Assembly: GCA_016845205.1 (NCBI GenBank)
Contig: JAERTA010000051.1
Span: 1-33,507 of the forward strand
Origin: Gammaproteobacteria bacterium
GTDB taxonomy: Bacteria; Pseudomonadota; Gammaproteobacteria; PS1; Pseudothioglobaceae
Direction: 5' to 3'
DNA length: 33,507 bases
Both the position numbers and the translations under genes were made by a program. Position 1 is the stretch's first letter, and each line of letters begins with the position of its first letter. Below, in pieces: positions 1 through 8,303 of this stretch. The notes beneath the pieces were generated by a model. It saw only the letters and a list, made by a program, of their open reading frames with translations. It searched no databases and was not told the origin of the DNA.

Positions 1-22
1 AGTATTTGGGATGAATTAAGCA

Positions 23-50
23 TTGACTAAGATGCTTAACAAAGTATAAT
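23..50 (+). promoter_or_regulatory. Sigma70-type promoter of the tRNA operon
   Basis: TTGACT at 23-28 and a perfect TATAAT at 45-50 are separated by 16 bases. Transcription would start near 57, just before the first tRNA at 62. This is one of the closest matches to consensus in the window, as expected for a stable-RNA operon. Confidence 0.8.
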
Positions 51-61
51 TATCGTTTTTT

Positions 62-138
62 CGGAGTGTAGCGCAGTTTGGTAGCGTATCTGGTTTGGGA
101 CCAGGTGGTCGGGGGTTCAAATCCCTCCACTCCGACCA
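62..138 (+). tRNA. tRNA-Pro (anticodon UGG)
   Basis: A 77-base cloverleaf. The 5' acceptor arm CGGAGTG pairs with CACTCCG, the anticodon loop is TTTGGGA with anticodon TGG, and the T loop is GGTTCAAATCC. The discriminator A and an encoded CCA end at 138. It is the first gene of a three-tRNA operon and strongly resembles the enterobacterial tRNA-Pro(UGG). Confidence 0.95.
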
Positions 139-167
139 AAAAACTTTTTCCTAGGGTTTTAAAAAAT

Positions 168-244
168 GCGCCCATAGCTCAGCTGGATAGAGCAACGGCC
201 TTCTAAGCCGTAGGTCTCACGTTCGAATCGTGATGGGCGTGCCA
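168..244 (+). tRNA. tRNA-Arg (anticodon UCU)
   Basis: A 77-base cloverleaf. Acceptor GCGCCCA pairs with TGGGCGT, including one G-U pair at the end. The anticodon loop CTTCTAA carries TCT, and the T arm is ACGTTCGAATCGT. The discriminator is G, followed by an encoded CCA at 242-244. It lies 29 bases after tRNA-Pro in the same orientation. It reads AGA codons, which are frequent in an AT-rich genome. Confidence 0.95.
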
Positions 245-257
245 CTAAAAAGTTTAT

Positions 258-334
258 GGCGGGAATAGCTCAGTTGGTAGAGCCCCGGATTGTGATTCCG
301 GTTGTCGCGGGTTCGAACCCCGTTTCTCGCCCCA
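258..334 (+). tRNA. tRNA-His (anticodon GUG)
   Basis: The acceptor stem is GCGGGAA (259-265) pairing with TTCTCGC. The extra G at 258 is the G-1 residue typical of tRNA-His and faces the C at 331. The anticodon loop TTGTGAT carries GTG. An encoded CCA ends at 334. It is the last tRNA of the operon. No convincing plus-strand terminator is visible in the 85 bases before the convergent hslO gene. Confidence 0.95.
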
Positions 335-355
335 CTTCTGTTAGTCGTGTTGTTC

Positions 356-383
356 AAAAATTTAATCGCCAAAAACAGGCAAT
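356..383 (-). terminator. Possible weak terminator of hslO
   Basis: On the minus strand, ATTGCC and GGCGAT (one wobble pair) form a 6-bp stem with a 7-base loop at 365-383. The T-rich sequence TAAATTTTT follows. It lies about 40 bases beyond the hslO stop codon. The stem is short, so the call is tentative. Confidence 0.35.
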
Positions 384-419
384 CTTGTAAGCAGAGCTCC
401 GCTCACAGGCCTTACCCCA

Positions 420-1259
420 CTATTGTTTAGAAAAAATACGATCTAGATCTTGCTCATTAAAAAACAGGTGCTCATTGCAAATTTCATTATGAATGGAAAT
501 CTCGCCGCGTTCTTTAAGTAAGTTGCGTGCGTCTTCCTCTCCTAAATCAAAGATAATTTTTTCAAATCGCTTTCGATCTTGTTGACACTCATAATCAACT
601 TCATCTTGGGCAAATAATTGCACAGTCTCTTCATGAAAAAGTCGATGGAGTAATTGCTCTGCATCTAAGCTACACAATTCTTCATCGGTTGTTGTACTTG
701 CAAGCGCTGTTATTCTATTCCAGCCCTCTTCATCATTATTTTTAATTTCTGGCATTTTTTGAATCAACATGGCGGACAAATTATCTTTAGTTGATGACAC
801 CCAAAGCTTTGAATCCAGCTGCTCTGATTGTGAAAAATAATCCTCAAACGTTGGTATTAACCCCAGTGAATTTCTAGGAATAAGCGATTGAAAACTATGC
901 TCAGTTTGTGCATTGTATAAAGTAACTACCATTTGCCCTTCACCTAGTATGTCATCTAGGTTGTCACTTTCTTTAATAACACCATCAGATCTCACCATGC
1001 CGCGTATCTTCATATCATGCGTCACTTCTACCAATAGTAAACTCACCACGCCGTCACCTTGATATTGCATGGTTAGCTTGCCTTTATGTTTTAAGCCATT
1101 TGCCAACATTATGGCTAACGCACTAAGTTCGCCAAACAGTTGTCTAACTTGTGTTGTGTAACCACGATCCTCAATTAGTGATTGCCAAGTTTGATTAATA
1201 GACAAGTGTTGGCCGCGTATATTGAGATCTTTAAATAAAAAACGTTGAATATTGTTCAT
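420..1259 (-). CDS. hslO: Hsp33 family chaperonin with an incomplete cysteine switch
   Basis: Cytoplasmic redox-regulated holdase that protects unfolding proteins during oxidative stress. The 279 residues cover the Hsp33 N-terminal fold (about 1-190, with 'GDGVVSLLLVE'-like core strands) and the C-terminal switch region (about 220-270). In the E. coli protein four cysteines (232, 234, 265, 268) bind zinc as CxC...CxxC. Here the same spacing is kept, but the residues read C225-Q-Q227 and N258-E-I-C261, so only two of the four remain. The codons read clearly, so this is not a frameshift. Classical zinc binding is therefore unlikely. A single C225-C261 disulfide remains possible, as does a constitutive chaperone. 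It is divergent from the pseudouridine synthase gene, with 41 bases between them. Family assignment is firm; retention of redox switching is doubtful. Confidence 0.92.
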   Translation of the reverse strand: MNNIQRFLFKDLNIRGQHLSINQTWQSLIEDRGYTTQVRQLFGELSALAIMLANGLKHKGKLTMQYQGDGVVSLLLVEVTHDMKIRGMVRSDGVIKESDNLDDILGEGQMVVTLYNAQTEHSFQSLIPRNSLGLIPTFEDYFSQSEQLDSKLWVSSTKDNLSAMLIQKMPEIKNNDEEGWNRITALASTTTDEELCSLDAEQLLHRLFHEETVQLFAQDEVDYECQQDRKRFEKIIFDLGEEDARNLLKERGEISIHNEICNEHLFFNEQDLDRIFSKQ

Positions 1260-1300
1260 ACCACGATATTTTAAATGGCTTTGGTATTAAAATAAATTTT

Positions 1301-2125
1301 ATGCAGCGCATCATTGAACAAAAAATTATCAACCAATCTGATCAAGCCCTACTAATTGATGTGTTGGCTGATGCTACCTTACTTTCAAAACAAGCACTTA
1401 AGTCAGCCTTAGATAAAGGCTGTGTTTGGCTAAAAAGTGGAAAAAAAACCAACCGTGTTCGTCGTGTAAAAAAACCACTTAAAACTGGAGATGAGGTTTT
1501 TATTTATTTCAATGAAAAAATTCTATCTTCTACTCCTAATGAGCCCGAATTATTACTTGATAAAAAAGACTACAGTATTTGGTTTAAGCCTGCAGGTGTG
1601 TTTGCCCAAGGATCAAAATGGGGGGATCACTGTTCACTAACCAGATTGGCAGAAAAATCACTGAATAAAAATAGCTTTTTAGTACATCGACTTGATCGTG
1701 CCACCAGTGGCATCATGATGGTTGCACATACCAAGCGCGCAGCCAGAGATTTATCAAAACTTTTCTCCGATCGAAAGATAAATAAAACTTATCTGGCTAT
1801 TGTTGAAGGTAAGTTTAATAACAATACACTAACAATCAATAAAAAAATTGATGGCAAACATGCGATTAGCCACATCAAATTATTAACTTATGTCAACAAC
1901 AAATCTTTGCTTGAAGTACGTATTGAAACTGGCAGGAAACACCAAATTAGAAAGCATTTAAGTGGAGTTAATTATCCTATTATTGGTGACAGACTTTACG
2001 GTAGTGCAGATAAAAGCTACCCAGAAGATTTACAACTACAAGCCGTACATTTAAATTTCACTTGTCCAATTAATAATCAAGATATAGTTGTTAAACTACC
2101 CAGTCAGCAAAAACTATCGCTTTAG
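1301..2125 (+). CDS. RluA-family RNA pseudouridine synthase
   Basis: Converts uridine to pseudouridine in rRNA or tRNA. The 274 residues hold an N-terminal S4-like RNA-binding segment (about 15-70) and then the catalytic domain. The family signature HRLDRATSG is at 129-137 with catalytic Asp132. 'YLAIVEG' and 'ETGRKHQIRKHL' are the usual later motifs. The target site cannot be deduced: RluA, RluC, RluD and TruC paralogs share these motifs. No Shine-Dalgarno sequence is seen. A TAAAAT box at 1288-1293 lies 7 bases before the ATG, which might give a very short leader. It converges with the small lipoprotein gene, with two bases between the stop codons. Confidence 0.9.
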   Translation: MQRIIEQKIINQSDQALLIDVLADATLLSKQALKSALDKGCVWLKSGKKTNRVRRVKKPLKTGDEVFIYFNEKILSSTPNEPELLLDKKDYSIWFKPAGVFAQGSKWGDHCSLTRLAEKSLNKNSFLVHRLDRATSGIMMVAHTKRAARDLSKLFSDRKINKTYLAIVEGKFNNNTLTINKKIDGKHAISHIKLLTYVNNKSLLEVRIETGRKHQIRKHLSGVNYPIIGDRLYGSADKSYPEDLQLQAVHLNFTCPINNQDIVVKLPSQQKLSL

Positions 2126-2127
2126 AA

Positions 2128-2364
2128 CTATTCACAATCTCTTTCAACTTCGCGATCCCAAATAGCAGGAATGATAATAGTCAAACACTCAGTAACACTT
2201 AAATTTTCACAAATAGCGGGCTCATCATCCCTAAGCGGGTGCTTGTGTTTTGGTACGATTGGCGTGTTGGTATCTTTTACAACCACGTTCTGATCACTCT
2301 TCTGATCTTCACAACCAGACAACAACAAAACCAATAGTAAAAAAACTTTAATCATTAGTATCAT
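2128..2364 (-). CDS. Small predicted lipoprotein of unknown function
   Basis: A 78-residue product with a hydrophobic N-terminus ending in the lipobox LLSGC, so Cys18 would be lipidated after cleavage by signal peptidase II. The mature part is about 60 residues, polar, and contains three more cysteines (52, 60, 77). The ATG at residue 4 gives a more compact signal peptide (MIKVFLLLVLLLSGC) and may be the real start. No strong ribosome binding site precedes either ATG. No family was recognised. It stands alone between two convergent or divergent neighbours. The lipobox makes it more credible than a random reading frame. Confidence 0.6.
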   Translation of the reverse strand: MILMIKVFLLLVLLLSGCEDQKSDQNVVVKDTNTPIVPKHKHPLRDDEPAICENLSVTECLTIIIPAIWDREVERDCE

Positions 2365-2379
2365 TGTAACCCAACAGAC

Positions 2380-2408
2380 TTGAATCTAGTTGATAATACC
2401 CCTATATA
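2380..2408 (+). promoter_or_regulatory. Candidate promoter of the htpX operon
   Basis: TTGAAT at 2380-2385 and TATATA at 2403-2408 are 17 bases apart, about 32 bases before the htpX ATG. Each hexamer matches consensus at four positions, so the call is moderate. Confidence 0.4.
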
Positions 2409-2439
2409 TTAAGTTAACTGACTAATAAGGAAAAAATCC

Positions 2440-3327
2440 ATGAAGCGAATCTTTCTATTTTTAATGACCAATATCGCCATTCTTGTCTTACTCAGCATTA
2501 CGCTAAGCTTGCTCGGCGTCGAGGGAATTTTAAAAGACAATGGTTCTGATTTAGACTTGCAAGCGCTGCTTATTTTTTCTGCTGTATTTGGCTTTGGTGG
2601 CGCCTTTATTTCACTCTTGGTTTCAAAGTGGATGGCAAAACGCATGACCGGTGCAGTCGTTATCGAGTCACCAAGTAGCAACCTAGAAAAATGGCTGATT
2701 GAAACTGTTGAAAAGCAAGCAAAAATTGTTGGTATTAAAATGCCAGAAGTGGCAATTTTTCCATCGAATGCAATGAATGCTTTTGCCACTGGTGCTAGCA
2801 AAAATAAAGCCTTAGTTGCTGTCTCTCAAGGCTTGTTAGATTCAATGAGTCAAGGCGAAATTGAAGCGGTGGTTGGCCATGAGATGAGTCATGTGGCTAA
2901 TGGCGACATGGTGACTTTGACTTTAATACAAGGCGTGGTTAACACCTTTGTGATTTTCTTCTCACGAGTGATTGGGCATATTGTTGATCGTGTAATTCTA
3001 AAAAATAACCGAGGCCATGGTATTGGTTACTTTGTTACTACTTTGTTCGCACAAATTGTTTTATCAATTCTTGCTTCCACTATCGTTATGTATGTCTCTA
3101 GAAAACGTGAGTTTGTTGCTGATACTGGTGGTGCAGACCTAGCAGGACACCAAAATATGATTAATGCATTAAAACGCTTGGGTCAAGTAGAGCCTAACGC
3201 TCTGCCCGAGCAAATGGCGGCATTTGGTATTGATGATAAAAAAGGTTTTGCTTCGTGGTTTTCATCACACCCACCGATAGAGGCACGTATTGAAGCATTA
3301 GAAAAGCGCGCAATGGGGCAACAATAA
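2440..3327 (+). CDS. htpX: Membrane zinc protease HtpX
   Basis: Inner-membrane M48 metalloprotease involved in quality control of membrane proteins. The 295 residues match the usual length. Two N-terminal membrane segments (about 5-25 and 42-62) precede the catalytic site H147-E148-M-S-H151. The third zinc ligand is Glu224 in 'SRKREFVAD', and two further hydrophobic segments fall at about 165-180 and 197-219. AAGGA lies 8 bases before the ATG. It starts a plus-strand gene run and is followed after 5 bases by map. In many bacteria htpX responds to envelope stress; nothing specific to that is visible here. Confidence 0.96.
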   Translation: MKRIFLFLMTNIAILVLLSITLSLLGVEGILKDNGSDLDLQALLIFSAVFGFGGAFISLLVSKWMAKRMTGAVVIESPSSNLEKWLIETVEKQAKIVGIKMPEVAIFPSNAMNAFATGASKNKALVAVSQGLLDSMSQGEIEAVVGHEMSHVANGDMVTLTLIQGVVNTFVIFFSRVIGHIVDRVILKNNRGHGIGYFVTTLFAQIVLSILASTIVMYVSRKREFVADTGGADLAGHQNMINALKRLGQVEPNALPEQMAAFGIDDKKGFASWFSSHPPIEARIEALEKRAMGQQ

Positions 3328-3332
3328 AACAA

Positions 3333-4109
3333 ATGGCAATCGCAATAAAATCTAAAGACGAGATAGCAAAAATGCGTGTAGCTGGCCACTTAGCTGCTGA
3401 CGTATTGGACATGATCACACCAATGGTTAAAGCGGGCATCACCACGGATGAACTAAATACAATCTGTCATGATTATATTGTCAATACACAAGACGCAATA
3501 CCTGCGCCGCTAGATTATCACGGTTTTCCAAAATCAATTTGCACCAGTGTTAACAATGTGGTGTGTCACGGCATCCCTGGAGATAAAAAATTAAAAAAAG
3601 GCGATATTGTTAATATTGACATCACAGTAATTAAAGACGGCTATCATGGCGACACCTCTAAAATGTTTATTATTGGCAAATCTAGTGTTAAAGCCCAACG
3701 CATTTGTCGGATTGCACAAGAATGCCTTTATATAGGCATTCAGCAAGTTAAACCGGGTGTCCGACTAGGCGAAATTGGAAAAGCCATTGGTCAACATGCA
3801 GTCAAAAACAACTGCTCTATCGTTCGTGACTATTGTGGACATGGCATTGGTCGAGAGTTTCATACAGAGCCTCAGGTTAATCATTACGACAACGGGCTTA
3901 CTGAACAAAGCCCCACTCTTGAAGAAGGCATGACTTTCACCATTGAACCCATGGTAAATTTAGGTGGATTCGAAGTGGCCACCTCCAAGATAGATGGTTG
4001 GACTGTAACAACGAAAGATAGGTCTCTTTCTGCACAATGGGAGCACACAATTTTGGTCACCAAAGATGGCTATGAAATCCTTACACTTAGAAGTGAAGAA
4101 AATATCTAG
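3333..4109 (+). CDS. map: Methionine aminopeptidase, type I
   Basis: Removes the initiator methionine from nascent proteins. The 258-residue pita-bread fold has all five metal ligands: Asp96, Asp107, His170, Glu205 and Glu237. His79 in 'VVCHGIP' is the usual catalytic histidine. There is no N-terminal zinc-finger extension, so this is the short type Ia form. It follows htpX by 5 bases and is probably cotranscribed. No strong ribosome binding site is seen before its ATG, so translational coupling is likely. Confidence 0.97.
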   Translation: MAIAIKSKDEIAKMRVAGHLAADVLDMITPMVKAGITTDELNTICHDYIVNTQDAIPAPLDYHGFPKSICTSVNNVVCHGIPGDKKLKKGDIVNIDITVIKDGYHGDTSKMFIIGKSSVKAQRICRIAQECLYIGIQQVKPGVRLGEIGKAIGQHAVKNNCSIVRDYCGHGIGREFHTEPQVNHYDNGLTEQSPTLEEGMTFTIEPMVNLGGFEVATSKIDGWTVTTKDRSLSAQWEHTILVTKDGYEILTLRSEENI

Positions 4110-4150
4110 CCTGTGCTAAAATAATGCTTTTATTATTAAGTGACTAAGCG

Positions 4151-4744
4151 TTGAAAAACCTAAGAAACTATTTTATCTCCGGCTTACTTTTTTGGATTCC
4201 ATTAGGGCTAAGTATTGTCGTTATTAAATTCTTTTTAGAATTAGTTAACGACATTGTTCCACCTGAATATTTACCTGAAACATTGTTCAACCTTGGAGAC
4301 TCAATTCCTGGTTCTGGCATTATTTGGGTAATATTAATTATTGTGGTTACTGGTGCCTTGGTTAGCAATTTTATTGGCAAAAAATTGCTTGCGCTTTGGG
4401 AAAAACTCCTCAATAGAATTCCAGGGTTTCGTGGTATTTATAATGCCCTTAAAAAGCTATCAGACACAGTTTTAAGCACCTCTGGCGATAGTTTTAAAAA
4501 AGCCGTATTAGTTGAATACCCACGCAAAGGTATGTGGACTATCGCCTTTCAAACCGGCAATTACCATGGCGAGGTTGAAAAGAAAATTGGCGAAGAGATT
4601 ATCAATATTTATGTACCAACGACGCCCAACCCAACTTCTGGATTTTTCATCATGCTACCAAAAAATGATGTCATTGAGCTAGACATGAGCGTTGATGAGG
4701 CATTTAAACTAATTATTTCTACTGGTGTGGTTACACCAAATTAA
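4151..4744 (+). CDS. DUF502 family membrane protein
   Basis: A 197-residue protein with two membrane segments (about 8-32 and 56-81) and a soluble C-terminal part containing '[20 protein letters not shown]' and '[10 protein letters not shown]', which are hallmarks of DUF502. The biochemical role is unknown. The reading frame starts with TTG; no in-frame ATG lies near the N-terminal membrane segment, so TTG is accepted although the ribosome binding site is weak. Its place directly before aspS, with 17 bases between, is common in beta- and gammaproteobacteria. This supports the identification but does not explain the function. Confidence 0.85.
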   Translation: MKNLRNYFISGLLFWIPLGLSIVVIKFFLELVNDIVPPEYLPETLFNLGDSIPGSGIIWVILIIVVTGALVSNFIGKKLLALWEKLLNRIPGFRGIYNALKKLSDTVLSTSGDSFKKAVLVEYPRKGMWTIAFQTGNYHGEVEKKIGEEIINIYVPTTPNPTSGFFIMLPKNDVIELDMSVDEAFKLIISTGVVTPN

Positions 4745-4761
4745 ACAAGGATGGACTAAAA

Positions 4762-6513
4762 ATGAGAACGCATTATTGTGGTGAATTAAACAAAGACAAC
4801 ATCGGCCAAACGGTTGAAATTTGCGGCTGGGTAAATCGTCGTCGCGACCATGGTGGTGTCATATTTTTGGATATGCGCGATAAGCGCGGCATTGCACAAG
4901 TGGTTATCAACCCTGATAATGCCGACTTCATACTAGCAGAATCTATTCGTAATGAATTTGTCTTGAAAATTACTGGTCAAGTGATTGCCAGAGGTGAGGG
5001 TTTGGTTAATCCAAAGTTAGCCACAGGAGAGATAGAAATTGTCGCAAATAATATTGAAATTTTAAACGCCTCTAAACCAGTTCCATTCCAAATTGATTCA
5101 ACTGACACTTCGGAAGAAGTGCGTCTTAAATATCGCTACTTAGATTTACGACGCGACGAGATGCAGCAGCGCCTTCGCTTGCGTTCTAAAGTGACGCATT
5201 TTATGCGTGAATTTATGGATAGCAATGACTTCTTAGATATTGAAACCCCTTTTTTAACCAAGGCCACACCCGAAGGTGCACGTGATTATTTAGTGCCTTC
5301 ACGTACGCATCCAGGTGATTTTTTTGCGCTACCGCAATCACCTCAATTGTTCAAACAATTGTTAATGATGTCGGGCTTTGAGCGCTATTATCAAATTGTT
5401 AAATGTTTTAGAGACGAAGACTTGCGTGCTGATCGCCAGCCGGAATTTACCCAGCTTGATGTTGAAACTTCATTCATGGATGAAAATGAAATCATGGCAA
5501 TGATGGAAGAAATGACACGCGGCATGTTCAAATCTGTGATTAATGTTGATTTGCCTAACGAATTCCCAACCATTACTTATGCAGACGCCATGAGTCTATA
5601 TGGAGTTGATCGTCCTGATATGCGTATCCCAATGCAAATTACTGATATGGATAAGCTTATGCAAAGTGTTGACTTTAAAGTATTCTCGGGCCCTGCTAAT
5701 GATGCCAAGAGCCGTGTAGCCGCACTTAAAGTACCTGGTGGTGCAACCATCAGTCGTAAAAATATCGATAAATACACTAAATATGTCAGCATTTATGGTG
5801 CCAAAGGTTTGGCTTATATCAAACTTAATGAAGACGGGCCTGCTTCACCAATCTTAAAATTCTTAGGCGATGAAGTAACCGCCAAAGTTATTGAAATGAC
5901 CGGCGCACAAACCGGTGATATTATTTTCTTTGGTGCAGATAAAACTAAAATTGTTAACGAGGCATTAGGTAACTTACGCGAACAACTGGCTAAAGATCTA
6001 GACTTATTCGAATCTGAATGGGCGCCAATTTGGGTGGTAGACTTCCCAATGTTTGATGTAGAAGATGATGGCTCTTTAAATGCAATTCATCATCCATTTA
6101 CCGCGCCTAGTGTCGATGCTAACACACTAGAAACAACAGCTGATAGTGCGCTTTCTCGTGCCTATGACTTAGTTATTAATGGCTCTGAAGTCGGTGGCGG
6201 CTCTATTCGTATTCACCAAGTTGAAATACAGCAAACGGTATTAAAGCTTTTGGGTATTTCTGATGATGAAGCACAAGATAAATTTGGTTTCTTGCTTGAT
6301 GCGCTTGAGTATGGCTGCCCACCTCATGGTGGCATGGCTTTTGGTCTTGATCGCTTAGTTATGATCATGACTGGTGCAGATTCAATTCGTGAAGTAATTG
6401 CTTTCCCTAAAACTCAAACGGCTGCTTGTTTGTTGACTGCTGCGCCTGCCGGTGTACCAAGAAAAGTTTTAAGAGAACTTAGTGTTAAAGTGAGTTTGCC
6501 AGAAAAAGATTAA
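4762..6513 (+). CDS. aspS: Aspartyl-tRNA synthetase, probably non-discriminating
   Basis: Charges tRNA-Asp with aspartate. The 583-residue bacterial-type class II enzyme has an OB-fold anticodon domain (1-105), motif 2 with FRDE at 216-219, an inserted GAD domain (about 290-420) and motif 3 with GLDR at 528-531. AAGGA lies 10 bases before the ATG. Residues His30 and Gly80 fall where the Pseudomonas aeruginosa enzyme has His31 and Gly83, which are linked to charging both tRNA-Asp and tRNA-Asn. E. coli, which discriminates, has Leu and Lys there. If so, Asn-tRNA would be finished by GatCAB, which is not in the window. The general function is certain; the specificity is inferred. Confidence 0.97.
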   Translation: MRTHYCGELNKDNIGQTVEICGWVNRRRDHGGVIFLDMRDKRGIAQVVINPDNADFILAESIRNEFVLKITGQVIARGEGLVNPKLATGEIEIVANNIEILNASKPVPFQIDSTDTSEEVRLKYRYLDLRRDEMQQRLRLRSKVTHFMREFMDSNDFLDIETPFLTKATPEGARDYLVPSRTHPGDFFALPQSPQLFKQLLMMSGFERYYQIVKCFRDEDLRADRQPEFTQLDVETSFMDENEIMAMMEEMTRGMFKSVINVDLPNEFPTITYADAMSLYGVDRPDMRIPMQITDMDKLMQSVDFKVFSGPANDAKSRVAALKVPGGATISRKNIDKYTKYVSIYGAKGLAYIKLNEDGPASPILKFLGDEVTAKVIEMTGAQTGDIIFFGADKTKIVNEALGNLREQLAKDLDLFESEWAPIWVVDFPMFDVEDDGSLNAIHHPFTAPSVDANTLETTADSALSRAYDLVINGSEVGGGSIRIHQVEIQQTVLKLLGISDDEAQDKFGFLLDALEYGCPPHGGMAFGLDRLVMIMTGADSIREVIAFPKTQTAACLLTAAPAGVPRKVLRELSVKVSLPEKD

Positions 6514-6522
6514 ATCAATAAC

Positions 6523-7470
6523 GTGTCAATTCAAGATCAAATAAAAGCTGAACTTAAGGCTCGTAACGCTGTACTGGTTGCGCATTATTATGTCAGCGGT
6601 GATTTGCAAACCCTAGCAGAAGAAAGTGGCGGCATTGTTTCTGACTCATTAGAAATGGCACGTTTTGGACAAAACTGCGATGCCGACACCATTGTTGTTG
6701 CAGGGGTTAAATTTATGGGGGAAACGGCTAAAATTCTCTCTCCTGAAAAAACCATTTTAGTGCTTGATGAGGCCGCTACTTGTTCATTAGATGAAGACTG
6801 TCCTATTCAAGAATTTTCTGATTTTTGTGACAAACACCCTGATAGAAAGGTAGTGGTTTATGCCAACACTTCTGCCGAAGTCAAAGCAAGAGCAGACTGG
6901 GTAGTAACTTCAGGTAGTGCGCTCACTGTTGCTAAACATTTACACGAACAAGGTGAGAAAATCCTTTGGGCGCCTGACAAACATTTAGGTCATTACGTGC
7001 AAACTCAAATAGGTGCTGACATGGTTTTATGGCAAGGCTCTTGTGTAGTACATGAGCGCTTTAAAGCAGACGCACTAAAAACACTCAAAGCAAAACACCC
7101 CGAAGCAGCTGTATTAGTACACCCTGAATCACCGAAATCAGTGGTTGACTTAGCTGATGTCGTAGGTTCTACCACGGCACTCATTAATGCCGTTAGAGAC
7201 AGAGATGAATCCATCTTTATTGTAGCGACTGACAATGGTATTTTTCACAAAATGCATGAAGTGGCACCCGATAAAAAACTGATTGAGGCCCCTACTATGG
7301 GCGTTGGTGCAGACTGTGAATCTTGTGCCCATTGTGAATGGATGGCAATGAACACTTTAGACAACTGCTTAGACACCTTAAAAACTGGAAAAAATGAAAT
7401 ACTCATTAATTCAAATGTTGCTAAAAAAGCAAAGGAATCCATACAAAAATTACTCGACTTTACTGCATAA
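6523..7470 (+). CDS. nadA: Quinolinate synthase A
   Basis: Condenses iminoaspartate with dihydroxyacetone phosphate to quinolinate in de novo NAD synthesis, using a [4Fe-4S] cluster. The 315 residues include the three cysteine regions of the family: C87 in 'ATCSLDEDC', C174 in '[10 protein letters not shown]' and the C265-C268-C271 group in '[13 protein letters not shown]'. The frame starts with GTG at 6523, nine bases after the aspS stop; no ribosome binding site is clear, which suggests coupling to aspS. nadB and nadC are not in the window. Confidence 0.96.
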   Translation: MSIQDQIKAELKARNAVLVAHYYVSGDLQTLAEESGGIVSDSLEMARFGQNCDADTIVVAGVKFMGETAKILSPEKTILVLDEAATCSLDEDCPIQEFSDFCDKHPDRKVVVYANTSAEVKARADWVVTSGSALTVAKHLHEQGEKILWAPDKHLGHYVQTQIGADMVLWQGSCVVHERFKADALKTLKAKHPEAAVLVHPESPKSVVDLADVVGSTTALINAVRDRDESIFIVATDNGIFHKMHEVAPDKKLIEAPTMGVGADCESCAHCEWMAMNTLDNCLDTLKTGKNEILINSNVAKKAKESIQKLLDFTA

Positions 7471-7515
7471 AAGGTAAAATCTTGGTTTATTAATAAATTT
7501 AAAGAAATATAGATT

Positions 7516-7540
7516 TTTCATCCTTTATAAAAGGATGAAA
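7516..7540. promoter_or_regulatory. Perfect 11-bp hairpin in the nadA-yebC gap
   Basis: TTTCATCCTTT at 7516-7526 and AAAGGATGAAA at 7530-7540 are perfect inverted copies around a 3-base loop (ATA). No T run follows on the plus strand, so it is not an ordinary terminator of nadA. It ends 9 bases before the TAGGAG ribosome binding site of yebC. Its right arm contains AAGGA, so the stem would hide a false ribosome binding site. A role in mRNA processing or in the yebC leader is a guess. Confidence 0.6.
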
Positions 7541-7562
7541 GGCTGGATTTAGGAGCAATAAA

Positions 7563-8303
7563 ATGGCAGGACATTCTAAATGGCACAACATTCAGCATCG
7601 AAAAGGTGCACAAGATGCCAAGCGCGGCAAGATATTTACCAAGTTAATTAAAGAGATTGTTATTGCTGCTAAAACCGGTGGTGGTGTGATTGAAAACAAT
7701 CCTGGACTGCGCATGGTCATTGATAAAGCCTTGGCTGCTAACATGAAGCGTGACACCATTGAAAACGCAGTTAAACGTGGTAGTGGTGATCTAGAAGGTG
7801 AAAACTACGATGAAGTACGTTATGAAGGTTATGGTTTAGGTGGTACCGCAATCATGGTTGACACTTTAACAGATAATCGCAACCGCACCGTAGCTGATGT
7901 AAGGCATGCATTTTCCAAACATGGTGGTAATTTAGGTACTGACGGCTCTGTGGCTTATTTATTTAACAAGCAAGGCTTTATTAGCTTTGCCTCAGGTGAT
8001 GAAGACCAGATTATGGAAGCAGCACTTGATGCTGGCGCAGAAGATGTGATTAGCAACGACGATGGTTCAATTGATGTCATCACCACACCTGAAGATTTCT
8101 TTACCGTAAAAGATGCACTGTCTGATGCAGGGCTTGAGGCAAGCCACGCTGAAGTGACTATGGAGCCAGCCAATCGTGTTGAGCTTAATCTAGGCGACGC
8201 AGAAAAATTCATGAAACTCATTGACCGACTAGAAGACCTTGATGACACACAAGAAGTCTATCATAATGCTGATATTTCAGACGAGGTGATGGCGCAATTA
8301 TGA
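7563..8303 (+). CDS. yebC: YebC/PmpR family protein (TACO1 family)
   Basis: Family members act as transcription regulators and, in recent work, as ribosome-associated factors that relieve stalling at proline stretches. The 246 residues start with the diagnostic '[18 protein letters not shown]' and contain '[12 protein letters not shown]' and 'LTDNRNRT'. The acidic C-terminal domain ends in 'ISDEV', all typical. TAGGAG lies 7 bases before the ATG. The stop codon overlaps the purL start as ATGA, so the two are translationally coupled. In many gammaproteobacteria yebC precedes ruvC; here it precedes purL. Confidence 0.96.
   Translation: MAGHSKWHNIQHRKGAQDAKRGKIFTKLIKEIVIAAKTGGGVIENNPGLRMVIDKALAANMKRDTIENAVKRGSGDLEGENYDEVRYEGYGLGGTAIMVDTLTDNRNRTVADVRHAFSKHGGNLGTDGSVAYLFNKQGFISFASGDEDQIMEAALDAGAEDVISNDDGSIDVITTPEDFFTVKDALSDAGLEASHAEVTMEPANRVELNLGDAEKFMKLIDRLEDLDDTQEVYHNADISDEVMAQL

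Noticed and set aside
335-419. Possible fourth tRNA or small RNA after tRNA-His (nested GTAAG/CTTAC and GAGC/GCTC pairs)
   Set aside because: No acceptor, T arm or CCA can be formed and the pairs are too short; treated as the intergenic end of hslO.
2409-2801. Minus-strand frame of 130 codons opposite htpX
   Set aside because: It is fully antisense to a well-supported gene, has no ribosome binding site and no recognisable composition; a shadow frame.
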